DNA of 64,000 nucleotides from the NCBI GenBank assembly GCA_024305745.1, contig JAHRBS010000006.1, positions 1,366,501 through 1,430,500 on the forward strand, given 5' to 3'. Under the pieces are notes generated by a model. It was given only the letters and a program-made list of their open reading frames with translations, was not told where the DNA came from and did no database searches. The DNA is from Polyporus tsugae (lineage: Eukaryota; Basidiomycota; Agaricomycetes; Polyporales; Polyporaceae). A program made the position numbers and the translations under genes. Of the stretch, positions 19,850-30,758 are shown in pieces (position 1 is the stretch's first letter; every line of letters begins with the position of its first letter).

Positions 19850-20800
19850 TGTGAGCCCGGGCCAACGAGGTAGCGTGGGACAGAGTGCATGCTGTTCGAT
19901 GCCTCTACAGCATGCCCGTAGTCCCCAACATTGAGCATCAATCTGCAATCAATGGCCCACGCGCACACACCATTAATGCAAGTCGAGCCCATGCTTCAAT
20001 TGTCCTCCCACAGCTGCAAGTTGTTCGTTGTCTTCATGTAGTACCCAGAGATTGGCACGTCATACACCATCGCAACAAGCCTCTCTTGGTTGCCCTGCCA
20101 GATCGTGACGTCGATACGTCCCGCGTGGCTGTAGAACCGGATCTGGTACGCCACGTCCATCCGCGCGGCCTCCTATGTCCCCATGCTCCAACGACGGGCC
20201 CTGGGCGTCAAGTGGCGAGCCGTTGGGCGCGGTCCGCCGCCAGAAGATACCTGGAAAACGGAAAGTGTGAGCACGTTATGCATCCAAGAGGTGGCACAAC
20301 GTGAAATGAAAAAGTGGGTTGAGGCCCTCAGGGACATTACATACCATACTTGAACCAGAAACCATAGGCCCACACCGGGAGCTCCTGCAATGCAGATGAG
20401 TCAAATTAGCATGCACCAGGCAGACGAGAGCACCGTTTCCGAGACCAACAACTCACTGCAGGCCAAAAAAGTCCTCGAGGTCAAAGCCCAGCTGTCATTC
20501 TGTCTTGGTACAGCTCCTCTAGACCGAGGTTGAGCAGCACATTATCAACCATATGACCCAACTCGAGCGAAGGTAGTACACACCCTTAGGCAACTTGCAC
20601 AAGCAGTGGAGCTGTGTCTCATTCCAATTGTCCTCTGTCGCCTCACTGTGGAAACGAGTCAGGATGTATGTTTGAATAGGTGTGAATCAGAGTGGCGTAC
20701 AAGAAGGTTGTCACGAACAGAGAGCGCAATGGCTCGCAGCCCTGACAAGGTCTCTTGTGTGCCGCGTTCGGGCCCACCACGAGGTGCTGAATGGACGGCG
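19850..20800 (-). pseudogene. Glycogen phosphorylase (GPH1-type) N-terminal remnant
   Basis: On the minus strand, blocks of glycogen phosphorylase appear in the right order but in different frames. They are ALSVRDNLLV (about 20740), NWNETQLH and YYLRSSW (for YYLSLEF), GFDLEDFF, ELPVWAYGFWFKYG, then MDVAYQIRFYSHAGR, VAMVYDVPISGY, TNNLQLWE and NVGDYGHAVEASNS. The stretch expected between GFDLEDFF and ELPVWAYG, with the glycine-rich GLGNGGLGRLAA block, is missing. At least two frameshifts and several stops are visible, as are decayed introns. The C-terminal catalytic half with the pyridoxal-phosphate lysine is absent. It is a degraded duplicate; the functional gene must lie elsewhere. Confidence 0.7.
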
Positions 20801-21713
20801 CTGAGCGATGCGCAACCCATTGCGAATGGAGGCCGTTGAGGATCATCACGCATGATGGCGCGACCAGGAGAACATGATCGTGAATGGTTCACATTCTAGG
20901 TGTTGCAAAACTGGGGTATTATGGAGTGTGATAGCGCATATACCGTAGCTATGGAGCGTAGGCGAGCTTACCATATTGCTCATTCCAACCGTGCACCCAC
21001 CCCGCACCAGCGATGCACCGCATATAGCCACCTGATTGCCTTGTCCGGTCACCCAAATGTCTGAACTCACGTGCGTCCACCCATTCCGACCGCAAATCTC
21101 ACCTGTATGCTATTTCACTGGATCTGCAGAACTTGGTACCACAAGATAGGCTGCGGGGCTGGCTTGAAACTCGTTCTTGACAGGTTGAAGCTGCTTTCAA
21201 GTTAATTTGACAATGTCCTATAGGGTGGCATTCCAGCTCGTGCCCAGAGTTAGAGTGCAATCCAAAGATACAAGGCAGAGTCAAGCCGCATAGCTAGAGT
21301 CCTGGAATGACATGATGGTGGTAGGAAGAGAAGAATGACTTCGTCGGCAGACCATCGCAAACTGTTGACTGTGCTGGCAGGTATGATGTCATGGACTTTA
21401 CAGCTTAAAAAGGCAGGAGGATAGACGCCCATGCATGGCCTGCGCCACAGCCCACGCCACCACCAACCGTACAGTAGTAAGAACCACTATCTATTTGTGT
21501 TCCCTTACCCCATACATGTTGGCAAGCTTATACGACATGGTTTAAGCAAGAGAGTGAGCAATATTTACAGAAAATTTGCTGTTGTCTGATACACTGGCCG
21601 TAATTCCTTCCCGCCTGATGGATGCCAAACCGGACCGGCGCCCTACTAAGCCACGAGGCTCACAGTTACTCTGGCCCTCGCCCGACGTCAGCAGACCTCT
21701 ATGCGTGTTTATT
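20801..21713. other. Noncoding spacer
   Basis: Upstream flank of the phosphorylase remnant, no recognisable gene. Short frames only. Confidence 0.4.
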
Positions 21714-23104
21714 ACTGTTTTCAAAATGATACGGAATTGCATTTCTCGCGCACCGCCTGGGCGCTCGTTCCAACGGTCGGGCCGGGCAGTGCGATCAGCG
21801 CTTAAGCGCACTGGTTGTTCCGAGTCGTCAATTCCCTCGTCCCTCCCTCTGGATTCGCAATGGCTCACAGGAAGGTATCAACTGATCTCAAAGCCCGCAT
21901 ACCCGTCTTGTTTCTTGACCAGAGGCGCTCTGTTGCAGAAATCTGCGAGATTCTGGGTGTTGCAAAGAGTATGGTGTACCAGACTCTAGCGTACATTCGG
22001 CAATATGGGACACCTCAAAACCCCCTCGCGAGACAAGCTGGCCGCCCCCGTGTCCTTACGGGGGAACATATCCAATTCATCCGCACCCTCCTTGATAAGA
22101 AGCCTACCCTCTACCTCAATGAAATCCAGGACCACCTTACTCGCATGTTTGGCATCCGCGTCTCCCTCGCCACACTTGTCCGCACCCTCCGTCGCATCCG
22201 CTACTCATCAAAGGCTGTTGTGAAGGGGGCAGCTGAGCGAGACGACCTTCTGTGCACTGCTTTCATGAACTGCATCGCATTGGAGGTCCCTGACCCATCT
22301 ATGCTCATGTTTGGTGATGAAAGTGCAGTCGATCAACGGGCAGCAATCCGCAAACGTGGATGGGCACCCCTGGCTTCATGCTGCATTCAAAGATCCTGCT
22401 TTGTCCGAGGACAGCGATATTCATTGCTCCCCATCCTCACAATTGATGGCCTTGTGACCTTCAAAGTGTTCGAGGGTTCCATCACAAGTGAGCGGTTTGT
22501 GGAATTTCTCCACAAATTTGTGGTATGCTCCATGTATATGTCTGAATTATGCACATCATGCTAACTCTTTCATAGATTCCACTCACCACACCATATCCTG
22601 GCCCACGAAGTGTGTTGATTTTGGACAACTGTAGTATTCATCACGCAGAAGCCATGCGGGCACTGGTTGAAGATGAGGCTTGTGAGTTATAAGGTGTCAA
22701 TGATTTTGTTACTAATGCTCACAGTCACTTTGTAGTGTGCAAGCTTATCTTCCTGCCACCGTACTCCCCCGACAGAAATCCTATTGAACTCGCTTTCGGG
22801 TTTATCAAATCACAGCTCCGCCGAGCAAACCACGAGCTAGTTGTCTCGGACATTAGCGAGGCGTGCTACAAGGTCACACCGGAGATGGCGAGAGGATGGT
22901 TTAGATGTGCGGGGTATATGTAACTGATGAAACAACGCATCTACCGTACATAAGCTAGCAATGTAACCCACCCGTCGTCGAGTCGGACGTCTCACCGGGA
23001 CTGAGCGCCCACGGAGAAAGGACATAGGCGCCCTCGCCTCAACCGGACCTGGGCGGCTAGGGCGCGATGGCGAAAACGCGATTCCGTATCAATATGAAAA
23101 CAGT
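21714..23104 (+). mobile_element. IS630/Tc1/mariner-type DNA transposon with terminal inverted repeats
   Basis: The left end (21714 on) and the reverse complement of the right end (23104 back) share ACTGTTTTCA, three variable bases, then TGATACGGAAT and GC: 24 of 28 positions. Two of the mismatches are CpG to TpG/CpA type. The flanks are TTATT and TATAA; a clean TA duplication is not seen. A single spliced transposase gene lies inside. Confidence 0.75.
21860..22923 (+). CDS. DDE_3 transposase of the mariner-type element
   Basis: Three exons (21860-22522, 22576-22681, 22736-22923) give 318 aa. Residues 1-110 are two helix-turn-helix units (SVAEICEILGVAKSMVYQTL and the LNEIQDHLTRMFG region) for end binding. 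The catalytic acids are in GDESAVD, ILDNCSIHH and SPDRNPIE, the D, D and E positions of the family. It cuts and pastes the element by a DDE reaction. The frame is intact across both short introns, so the copy may be young or active. The ATG at 21860 has a good context and begins the first helix. Confidence 0.8.
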
Positions 23105-23509
23105 TATAAGGATGATGGGGAGGGTCACTCAGTACCACTGTTTGATACAGCAAAAATCATTGTTGTTGAGCGTGGCACTGCCAAGCACTGTTAGCCAACA
23201 TAGCCGCTAGGCTGTGACACCGCCATAGCGCCAGTTGTCACATACGTCTGATTACTCATAGCCTTGTCTATGATAATCACGCACAGCTTGACTGTGCACC
23301 GTGTATGCTACTGTACAGTTCTTATGTAATCTAGTAGTATATATACCGGCTCCCCAGAGCCCCCAATACAGACAGTTCTTTACACTCCACTACCATCATC
23401 TCTCAAAAGCCTCAACAACCCCTCCAGGTGAGTATGCGGAGCTTCCACTAGAGTTGCTGCCCGGTGTGGGCTTTGCCCCCGGGTTTAACAATTGTCTTGG
23501 AATTGGGGG
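23105..23509 (+). promoter_or_regulatory. Promoter-like region ahead of the monooxygenase remnant
   Basis: TATATATA at about 23337-23344 is followed by a pyrimidine-rich leader and a splice-donor-like CCAGGTGAGT at about 23425, as expected for the 5' end of a fungal gene. No start codon in frame with the first recognisable exon was found. Confidence 0.4.
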
Positions 23510-23665
23510 AACAGTGAATTTCAATGTCACTTTTGAGGCACACCGAAAATCAGTGTTCTACTGGGCGCTTAGGAAACATAGTGATTTCAACTGTGGCGAT
23601 TTTCAATGTTCTATACAGCGATTTCGGAGTTTCAATGTTTGACACATTGATAATCGCTGTATTTA
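23510..23665. repeat. Degenerate hairpin-rich repeat cluster, copy 3
   Basis: Contains ACAGTGAATTTCAATGT, CGAAAATCAGTGTTC, GTGGCGATTTTCAATGTTC and GATAATCGCTGT, all variants of the motif at 11210-11430. It sits in the presumed first intron of the monooxygenase remnant. Confidence 0.5.
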
Positions 23666-23689
23666 CTTCCCGCAGTGCCTTTGCAGTCT

Positions 23690-26110
23690 CCCCCACCACC
23701 CCCCAAGCCACCTGAGCATCGGAAACCCAAAATTGCTGTCATCGGAGCCAGTGTGGCTGGTGTGTCGAGTGCGGTGCATGCCATCGCTCATGGTTTTGAC
23801 ATCAAAATCTTTGAGCAAACCACCAAACTCGGTGCCTGCATGTCATGAATGCTCCATTCGGCGCCTGCCACCAGTGCCTTAGTTTCCTTTTCTGGACGAT
23901 CTACTTCTCACGTCGTACTTATTGTTCTCTGTTGCATCATATCTCGTCCTTTGTTCCTTAGCACAATAGCTCCTTATTGTCCATAGTCACTATTGTTCTG
24001 TTTCCATTGTTCACCCATGTCCATAGTTACCTATTGTCCCCGGGTTCCCATTGTCCTCTATACGTATATAAGGACCTGTACTTCGCTGCCTGGAGACCTC
24101 AGTTTTGACCTCTTGTCTCCAGGTAAGCCTCACTGTATTTCGCTTGTAGACACCTACTTACTCAATACATCTTGTCTCCAGCCCTGATCGTTGAGCCTTG
24201 CTCCGCTCTCGCTGCACAAGTGCTCATTGACGCCCTTGCTCGTCTCGTAAGTCTCCCTGGTCCTTACTCGACAGCCAGTCGTAACACTGCGCTCATTCAG
24301 CTCGGACGCACCTCGCGCAACTCAGCTCCCGGGCCTCGAGTTCTCCGGCAAATGGATGCTATGATTACTCCTTTGTAAAGCTTGCGAACAAGCCCGCTGA
24401 TCTCTCAATGACCTATAGGTGGTATCTGGACACACGTGGACAAGACTTCAGGCTTGTGGCTCCCCTCCTTTTTGTATTGGTTCCATCCCGGTGTCCTTTG
24501 GTTGTGCGCTTTCCCCAAACGCGATGAAATTTTGCGAGGTATGTTGATGATATATCAAGCAGCGGTAAATTGTGACCTGGTGCGCTCGTGCAGAAATACG
24601 CCACATCTGGGAAGAGTACCAGCTCGGACCACGTATGCGCTTCAACACCCGCGTCACCTCTGTCAAGCGCGCCTAGGGTACTGGCGAGCACCTTCAGGAC
24701 CCCAGCTCGGAAGGGGCGCGGTCGAAGTGGGTCATCAGCAACGATATGGACGAGGAGTCCGATGCTGTTGTTGTGGCTATTGGCACTTGCCGCACGCTGC
24801 AGCGCGTCGACATCCCCGGGTTGCCGAAGGCCAACTTAGAGAAGGAGGGGGCCGACTATGAGGGGAAGCATGGGGATGTAAAAGTATCGGAAGAGCCTGG
24901 AGAGGTGTTTGAGGGCAAGGTGCTCCACTCGAGTGAGCTGCGCAGGACACCGCTCAAGGGAAAGGCGATCCTTGTGATTGGCAGCGGCGTCGAGGCGGTC
25001 AAGACTGGCCTTGCGAGAGGCGCAAAGCACTGCGTCATCATCGCGCCCAATGACAAGGTATGCCTCCCCTCAGAATATGGTATTGAGTGCGGATTCGACG
25101 TTGCTGTCGTCGTGTGCGCGCGTCCGCAGTGAAGCATTCGACGCAATGGATTCATAAACACTCTCTTAAAGCCATCCGTGGGCCAGCAGCAGTTCTCGTT
25201 CATCTGGGAGACGATCATCAAGATACTTAACTACCGTAGCGCACTGGAGCTTGTCCTCGCGCGTCTGGGCATATTCGAGGATGCTCCGGGCTGGTCGCGA
25301 ATGACGAGCTCGCCAACTGGGTGAGCGAGGGAAAATGCGAATACGTCCGAGGCGACATCGACCGCTTCACAAGGCGAGGAATACGGGTTAGGGTGAGGGA
25401 CTCGGACGAAACACCTGGGGAGGGAAAGGAGATGAGGGAGTACCACGGGGGTATGGTGGTGTTTGCTATGCGGGAAATCACGTTCTTTGAAGAAAGCCTC
25501 TTCCCGAAGGGCTACGAGGTGCGTCGAGTGGTTTATGCATGCGTTCAGACGGTTGCTGATCCCTGACTCTCCGTGTTGCAGTATCCCAACTTGTACTTGC
25601 AGCACTTTTCGACGGAAGACTGGTCTGTCTTCTTGACCAACTCTGGGGCGTTGTGCGTACCTCGTTTTTACGCTTTCCTCGTTTAATTGTGGCCTACCTA
25701 ATGTCATTTACCATCGTAGTGGTTGGCACTTGTAAGCTTTTCTTGTAATTCTACTTCCACATATCTCGTCGTTGCTGATAATTCGCGGGGTATCCACAGC
25801 AACATCGGCATCTGTATGTACAACGTCTTCATGCCGAGCGCTGGATATTGAACAGCCTCTCTCGGTCAGATATGAGCCTCCTGCTCACCTTCGTTATGGT
25901 TCCTGACGCGCACCCTGCACCGAAGGACATGAAGGGTTGGGTAGACGTCGTCCGCACTGTCAAGGGGGGCGCGTTGAGTTTCTTCGGCTGCATAGAATTG
26001 AGTATGCGACCTCGCGGATTTTCAGGTATTACAGTTGCTAACGTTAGCAATGCAGTAGTTTGGGTAATTTTGTTTTGCATCCCCCGCATAGACAGATTAA
26101 AATGGTGAAT
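23690..26110 (+). pseudogene. Flavin-containing monooxygenase pseudogene
   Basis: FMO blocks occur in order. IAVIGASVAGVSSAVHA (FAD-binding dinucleotide motif) and FEQTTKLG come first; after a 587-bp intron follow GIWTHVDKTSG, FHPGVLW and FPKRDEILR. Then come RFNTRVTSVKR, a TAG stop (24674-24676), VVVAIGTC, VLHSSEL and ILVIGSGVEAV (second nucleotide site). The last part has FIWETIIK, CEYVRGDIDRF, LFPKGYE, YPNLYLQHFSTEDWSVF and NIGICMYN. Frameshifts occur in the 25.1-25.5 kb part and a stop at 25848-25850, with decayed homology on to about 26110. Such enzymes hydroxylate soft nucleophiles or act as Baeyer-Villiger oxygenases. This copy is inactive. Confidence 0.7.
23841..24169 (+). repeat. LTR-like insertion inside an FMO intron
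   Basis: The intron 23832-24418 (donor GTGCCTG, acceptor CCTATAG) is about ten times the local size. From 23841 it reads TGTCATGAATGC, holds six copies of ATTGT(C/T)C between 23930 and 24060, a TATATAAGG box at 24066-24074 and a TACA end near 24169. No target duplication was found, and about 250 bp of unexplained sequence follows before the acceptor, possibly element-internal. Confidence 0.45.
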
Positions 26111-26329
26111 GTTCTTTTGGGACATTTGGTCGCGCCATATTTAAGCACTGTACATAGGGCGTCCTTCATCACACTAGGCTGGGGTGCATCCGGAAAAAAT
26201 TGTCCACTAGGGAAGCTAGTGAACCATATGATCAGAGATATATTGGGCACTGATTCGTAGAAAAGAGGCTAGGTGGCAGACTGTAGTATGGTAGGTACTG
26301 TGTCGACCATCCGCTTCGCAGCCCGGACA

Positions 26330-26455
26330 CGCCATCCGAGTACCAGAAAGCATGTATGCTTCGCAAGCTCGCCGAGAACTTCAACTGGAATGCAATCAAG
26401 GCCGCCGTTGGAAGAGAATGCACAGACATCATCGCCCTGGATTCTACGCGCAAGC
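26330..26455 (+). pseudogene. Fragment related to the 730-aa helical protein at 57.7-60.4 kb
   Basis: Plus-strand translation gives PSEYQKACMLRKLAENF, then NWNAIKA. The minus-strand gene at about 59.2 kb reads DPGYQKASMLRELAES, then NWNAVKA. The DNA is also clearly alike (for example TACCAGAAAGCAT and ATGCTTCGC). The copy is short, lacks about 11 residues between the two blocks, and has no gene around it. Confidence 0.5.
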
Positions 26456-27453
26456 GACCGGTCCATACGCCTCCTCCACCTCCGAGGCCTCCTCAATGCA
26501 ACTTCCAGGACCCGTCTTCTCATTGAGACGACGCCAGTAAGCAACGTGCTGCATCGAACGTATCAACCTCTACCACGAGTCGTCACCTATCCCTAACTGA
26601 ACTGACACACCAAGCAAATCTGGACGTGCTGGCCCGAGTCGTCCTCACTCTCGCACTACGGCTACTACACATTTTCCGACACGCACTGCGTCGCGTTCGC
26701 AGATGCCTCCCCCGCGGGGCCCCGCCAGTCGCTCGTGATGTGATGGAAGCTAGCGCAATGTAGAACCGGTTGCGGGGACGTCTGCCGGTCCTCCTCCCAC
26801 GGCATGCGCACGCCCGGGTTGGACGAGATCGCGTCGATGACAACCGAAAAGGGCTGCTTGATACACACGAGAAGCCAGGGTGGTTCCGGGCCATCGAGGA
26901 GCGAGGGCGCTGCCAGTGGGCGCGACGCAGGATGCAGAGTGAGTACATACAAAAGACAACTCGAGATTATTGAGACTCGTATGACAATTGGGGCGGGGAC
27001 TCCCGCATTTTGACATAACCCACCGGTGCTCATGCACACGCAAAGGTCTTGAGAAGACGTGAGCATCCTCTGCGCATGGCTAGGTGGCCACACACTTTAA
27101 ACGTGTCTGGATACGACGCGAGATAATTCACGTCCACTATCTTTGAGGCGAGATATAGAAACGACTGCATATAGCACCGGGACGGGTGACCAGAAATATA
27201 CCTCGAGTTCTTAGTATCGCTTCAAATGTCTCCACACATGGAAATGCAAGATATTATGGTTTGAACGACGCGATGAGCAGCATGTGTGCGCAGTGTGTAG
27301 GTACAATGTTCTGAAACGTGCTCTGGTGATCCTGAAAGAAGCCATGAGCCCTCCGACATTGTGGGGAATTGTGCGACATACCTTCTAGTCAAAATAGAGT
27401 CAAGGTGAATGCGACGAGGCGCGAGGAAGCACAGGGCAAGGGAGCGGGAAGAG
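26456..27453. other. Spacer with an unrecognised 142-codon frame on the minus strand
   Basis: A minus frame at 27093-26665 has mixed composition (PLAAPSLLDGPEPPWLLVCI region), but its start and end are unsupported and no family was recognised. It is probably decayed coding DNA. Confidence 0.25.
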
Positions 27454-27805
27454 TTATGTGTCCCCACGATCCCGCGCCGGCTTCTGGTCTTCGACAACCA
27501 GCCGCCATCCACCATAAAGTTGGTTCACGATCGCACTCCTCTTCAATACGGCCAGCTCCTTCGCTTTGTCGTTATAAAAAGCGGCCAGTTTGGCAGGATC
27601 TGCCTCATCCTGTACAGAAAAACGTCAAGTCTACGTTTGAGCGAGACATCAAGCAACACCAGCATACCTGAATCTCCCGGAAGGTGCTCTTCGTCCGGCG
27701 GACGAAGTAATTCCTGAAGTTATATGAGCTGAAGGACTGTGACGTCCGCAGCATGGAGTGATAGAGGTGCAGAAGCGACTGCTTGGTTGGAGGAGCGGTA
27801 GCCAT
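27454..27805 (-). CDS. ISD11: LYR-motif protein ISD11 (LYRM4)
   Basis: Two exons (27805-27668, 27609-27454) give 97 aa. The N-terminal LYR-type motif reads LLHLYHSMLRTSQSF, followed by SYNFRNYFVRRTKSTFRE. Exon 2 continues DPAKLAAFYNDKAKELAVLKR and ends NQLYGGWRLVVE, all hallmarks of ISD11. In mitochondria Isd11 holds the cysteine desulfurase Nfs1 together with acyl-carrier protein in the iron-sulfur cluster assembly complex. Length and splice position suit fungal orthologues. The start is the only Met before the motif. The stop is a TAA. Confidence 0.92.
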
Positions 27806-28513
27806 GACAGGAGTGGGGAAGGTGGACGAAGTTGAAGTTGGTCGCCGTCGACGCGGACGCCGAGCTCACTCATCCCCACGGCAGGGCACGGGTTTGATCA
27901 CGTCATCAGGCTTTGGGAGGTTGAGGCGTCTATTCCTTGACCTCTCTCTCTCCTCCTCCTCGTCACGACGATGATCATGGCGAAGTTCCCTCCCCCTCCC
28001 CCTCTCCCCCGCTTTGCTCGTCCTGATTATAGAATGTGCCAACTCGGGGCTCTTATGTCTTGCGTCGCGTATGGATAAAGCGTTGACACTTGGTGCAGGT
28101 ACGCAACAGTTTCGTGCTTAGCCGACGATGCTGCAGCTCGCTCATCCTTTGTCTCCACGTGCAGTTTTCAAACTCCCTTTGAGAGGTCCAGCTCGAGGTC
28201 CGCCTCCCCTCACTCCTTTTGTCGGGGCCACCGCTTTGCCTCGAGATATGTGGCTCAGACCTCAAACGGGTCGGTGGCCCGCCAGGTATATAATGACCCT
28301 CAACCTCCTTCTCGTCTTTCCATCATCGACTGTTGTCCACGCCCACCGTAAACCACCGTTTACGACCACCATCGACCATTCTCTACGTCCAACCCCGACG
28401 ACGGTCTACGATCACCGTACTGTAAGTCCCCCTCGTCATCTCGTAACCACCCCTCGATTGATCATGGCCCCCTCTCAGTTACCCCTCGTTTACCCGACCC
28501 CCCGTTCGTCTCC
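27806..28513. promoter_or_regulatory. Divergent promoter region between ISD11 and the kinase gene
   Basis: The two genes are transcribed away from each other. TATATAA at 28287-28293 lies about 220 nt before the kinase start. A CCCCCTCCCCCTCTCC tract at about 27990-28010 is a strong C-rich block nearer to ISD11. Confidence 0.5.
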
Positions 28514-30758
28514 ATGTCCAGGAAGCCGTCGTTTCTGAACCCGTTTGTGCGCGGCTCACGCAAGTCTGACGCTACCCATCAGACGAAGGAGTCTTTGGGT
28601 CCAGTGGACCCTGCTCCGTCGCAGCCGTCTGGCGGTCTATCATCCCCCGCAGCATCTACTCACTCCCGAGTGCCTCGCCCGCCCATTGCGGGCAGCTTCC
28701 TGCACATGCACACGACGGGGGCTTCTCACATGCCTGCGGCCGCGATCGTACCCGACGCGCTCGCCCACAGGTATCGGGACGTCGGCGTCCAGACCGACGG
28801 CGATGAGGACCCCTCCGACCTCATACCGCCGCGGAGAGGTTCGTTTCAAAATTTCAGAGAGGCTGGGCGAATCTTCGCAAAGAAGTTCGGCTGGCGGACG
28901 AAGCCCAAGCGCGCGCCCGTACCCCCGGCAGAGGTGCAACCACCGCCACTTCCTCACTCGCTTCCGGCCGCCCCTCAACGGCCGTCCAGAGCGGAGGGTT
29001 TATTCCTCAATTCTGAAATCCGAGAATGGGGGCGGAGGATGATCAACGACTCCCTCTATCCTCCCCCTCTCTTCGGTTCCCCGCACCCGGCATCTCCTTG
29101 CGCGCAGAATGTGGTTCCGTTCCCGAGGATGGAGGGTAGTGCCTCCGTAGCATCGAGTCACATTGAGGCGCAACCCACAACCTCCAAGCCGCCATTTTCC
29201 TCTCGTGCAGTCTCGTGGTCCCACTTCTCAGCCGCAACCCCGCCGTCGTCGACACCACCATCGATATATACATCGTCACATATCACGTCTCAGTCCTCCG
29301 CGCCGTCCAGCTCCGCACCTTCCAAGCCAGCGGATTGGGTTCAACAGGTCGGCGTTTGCCATCGGGAGCCCAGCTACGCTCGGTCGGCGCAACTGGGTCA
29401 ATGGGCCGTCATCCAGTCAAACCTCATCTGCGTCCCTCCCTTAGAGGAAGGAAAGTGGATCACGGGCGGCGTCCTCGGCACGGGCGGATTTGCTCGCGTA
29501 TATCATGTTTTCAACATCGCGGTGGAGAAAGCGTGTGCGCTGAAGGTGGTGCGTTTCGGTCGCGGAATCTCGGGGTCGGCATGCGCCGGCGTTATCAACG
29601 AGTTGAAGGTGCTATCAATGTTGGCCTCGGAGGAGAACTCATCGCTGTTCTTGTTGCAGCCGTGCCTCGAGGACAAGCTCTGGGCATGGCGTTCGTCGAA
29701 CGGGAACCTGCACATCGTCACGGAGGTCTGCGATGGAGGCTCGTTGGCATCATACCGGTACGGACTCGCGTATGACTCTTTGGTGCGGGCCTCTGCGGAG
29801 ATCGTACGTGTCTTATCTTGTTGAATGCTTCGCGACAATGTCCTGACCGTTATTAATACCGTAGATTTTGGGGCTGAACTGGCTGCATGAGCATGGGATC
29901 GTTCACCATGACCTGAAGCCACACAACATCCTAATCAACGGCGGTGGACACTGCGTCATCGCGGACTACGGCGGCGCGCGGTTCCTGAACAGCGAGCGGA
30001 AGCTGATGCGCGGTAGCGGCACATCCCTCGTTATGACGACGGCCTTTGCGGCCCCGGAGATCCTGGCGCCCCTCGAGGATGGCGAGGTGCAGGAGTACGA
30101 TGAGGCGGCGGATTACTGGTCTCTCGGCGCGACGATTGTTTCGACGTTCATGCATGAGGTGAGAGGCTTTGTGCCACTGGTGATGGTGGAAAACGATTGA
30201 CTGACTGGCGCAACAGGACTACCTCCCTGGCTCGGCAGATCCGGCACTCATGGCATTCCGGGTTCAAAAGATCCAGGAAGAGATGCAGGATAAGGGTGCC
30301 CCGGAGGAGTTGCACGCCTTCATCATGGACGTAAGTTGCCGTTGGATCGTCAAGTTGGCGGTCAGCTTATGCCACTTCTTGCAGCTGCTGTGTATGGACC
30401 CAACTCAGAGGTGCAGGTATCCGGCCATCACGAAGCAACGACTGTTTCAGCATTTGTGCGTTATCCTTTTCTCCAGCCCGCTTGCGGTTCACCGACTAAC
30501 GCCCTGGATTATAGGAACTGGGAGGACGTGGAGAGTCAGGCTCGGCCTGCGATCGCCCCTCGAGACCTCGTGTGTGACGCGCACGGGTGGAGCTTCCCGA
30601 CTCCGGGGGTGCACAGGGCGCAAGATTCAACGGCCAACTTCCTCGAAGAGTTGCGTGCTCACCACCTGTCGCTCGAGCTCGACGACTCGTACGACCTCGA
30701 CCGGCACCATGCACACATGACCCGCTACCTCTCCGGCCGGATTATTCCCCGCTTTTGA
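28514..30758 (+). CDS. Protein kinase with long disordered N-terminus
   Basis: Five exons (28514-29803, 29865-30158, 30217-30330, 30385-30455, 30515-30758) give 670 aa. Residues 1-300 are Pro/Ser-rich and disordered, with a short DVGVQTDG motif. The kinase domain begins with a glycine loop (GTGGFARV), the VAIK-type lysine in CALKVVRF, and a catalytic loop VHHDLKPHN with His in place of Arg in the usual HRD. The metal-binding motif is ADYGGA (DYG instead of DFG) and the APE motif is AAPEIL. A C-terminal extension of about 80 aa follows (HGWSFPTPG). Both catalytic Asp residues are kept, so activity is plausible. The subfamily was not recognised. Confidence 0.85.
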
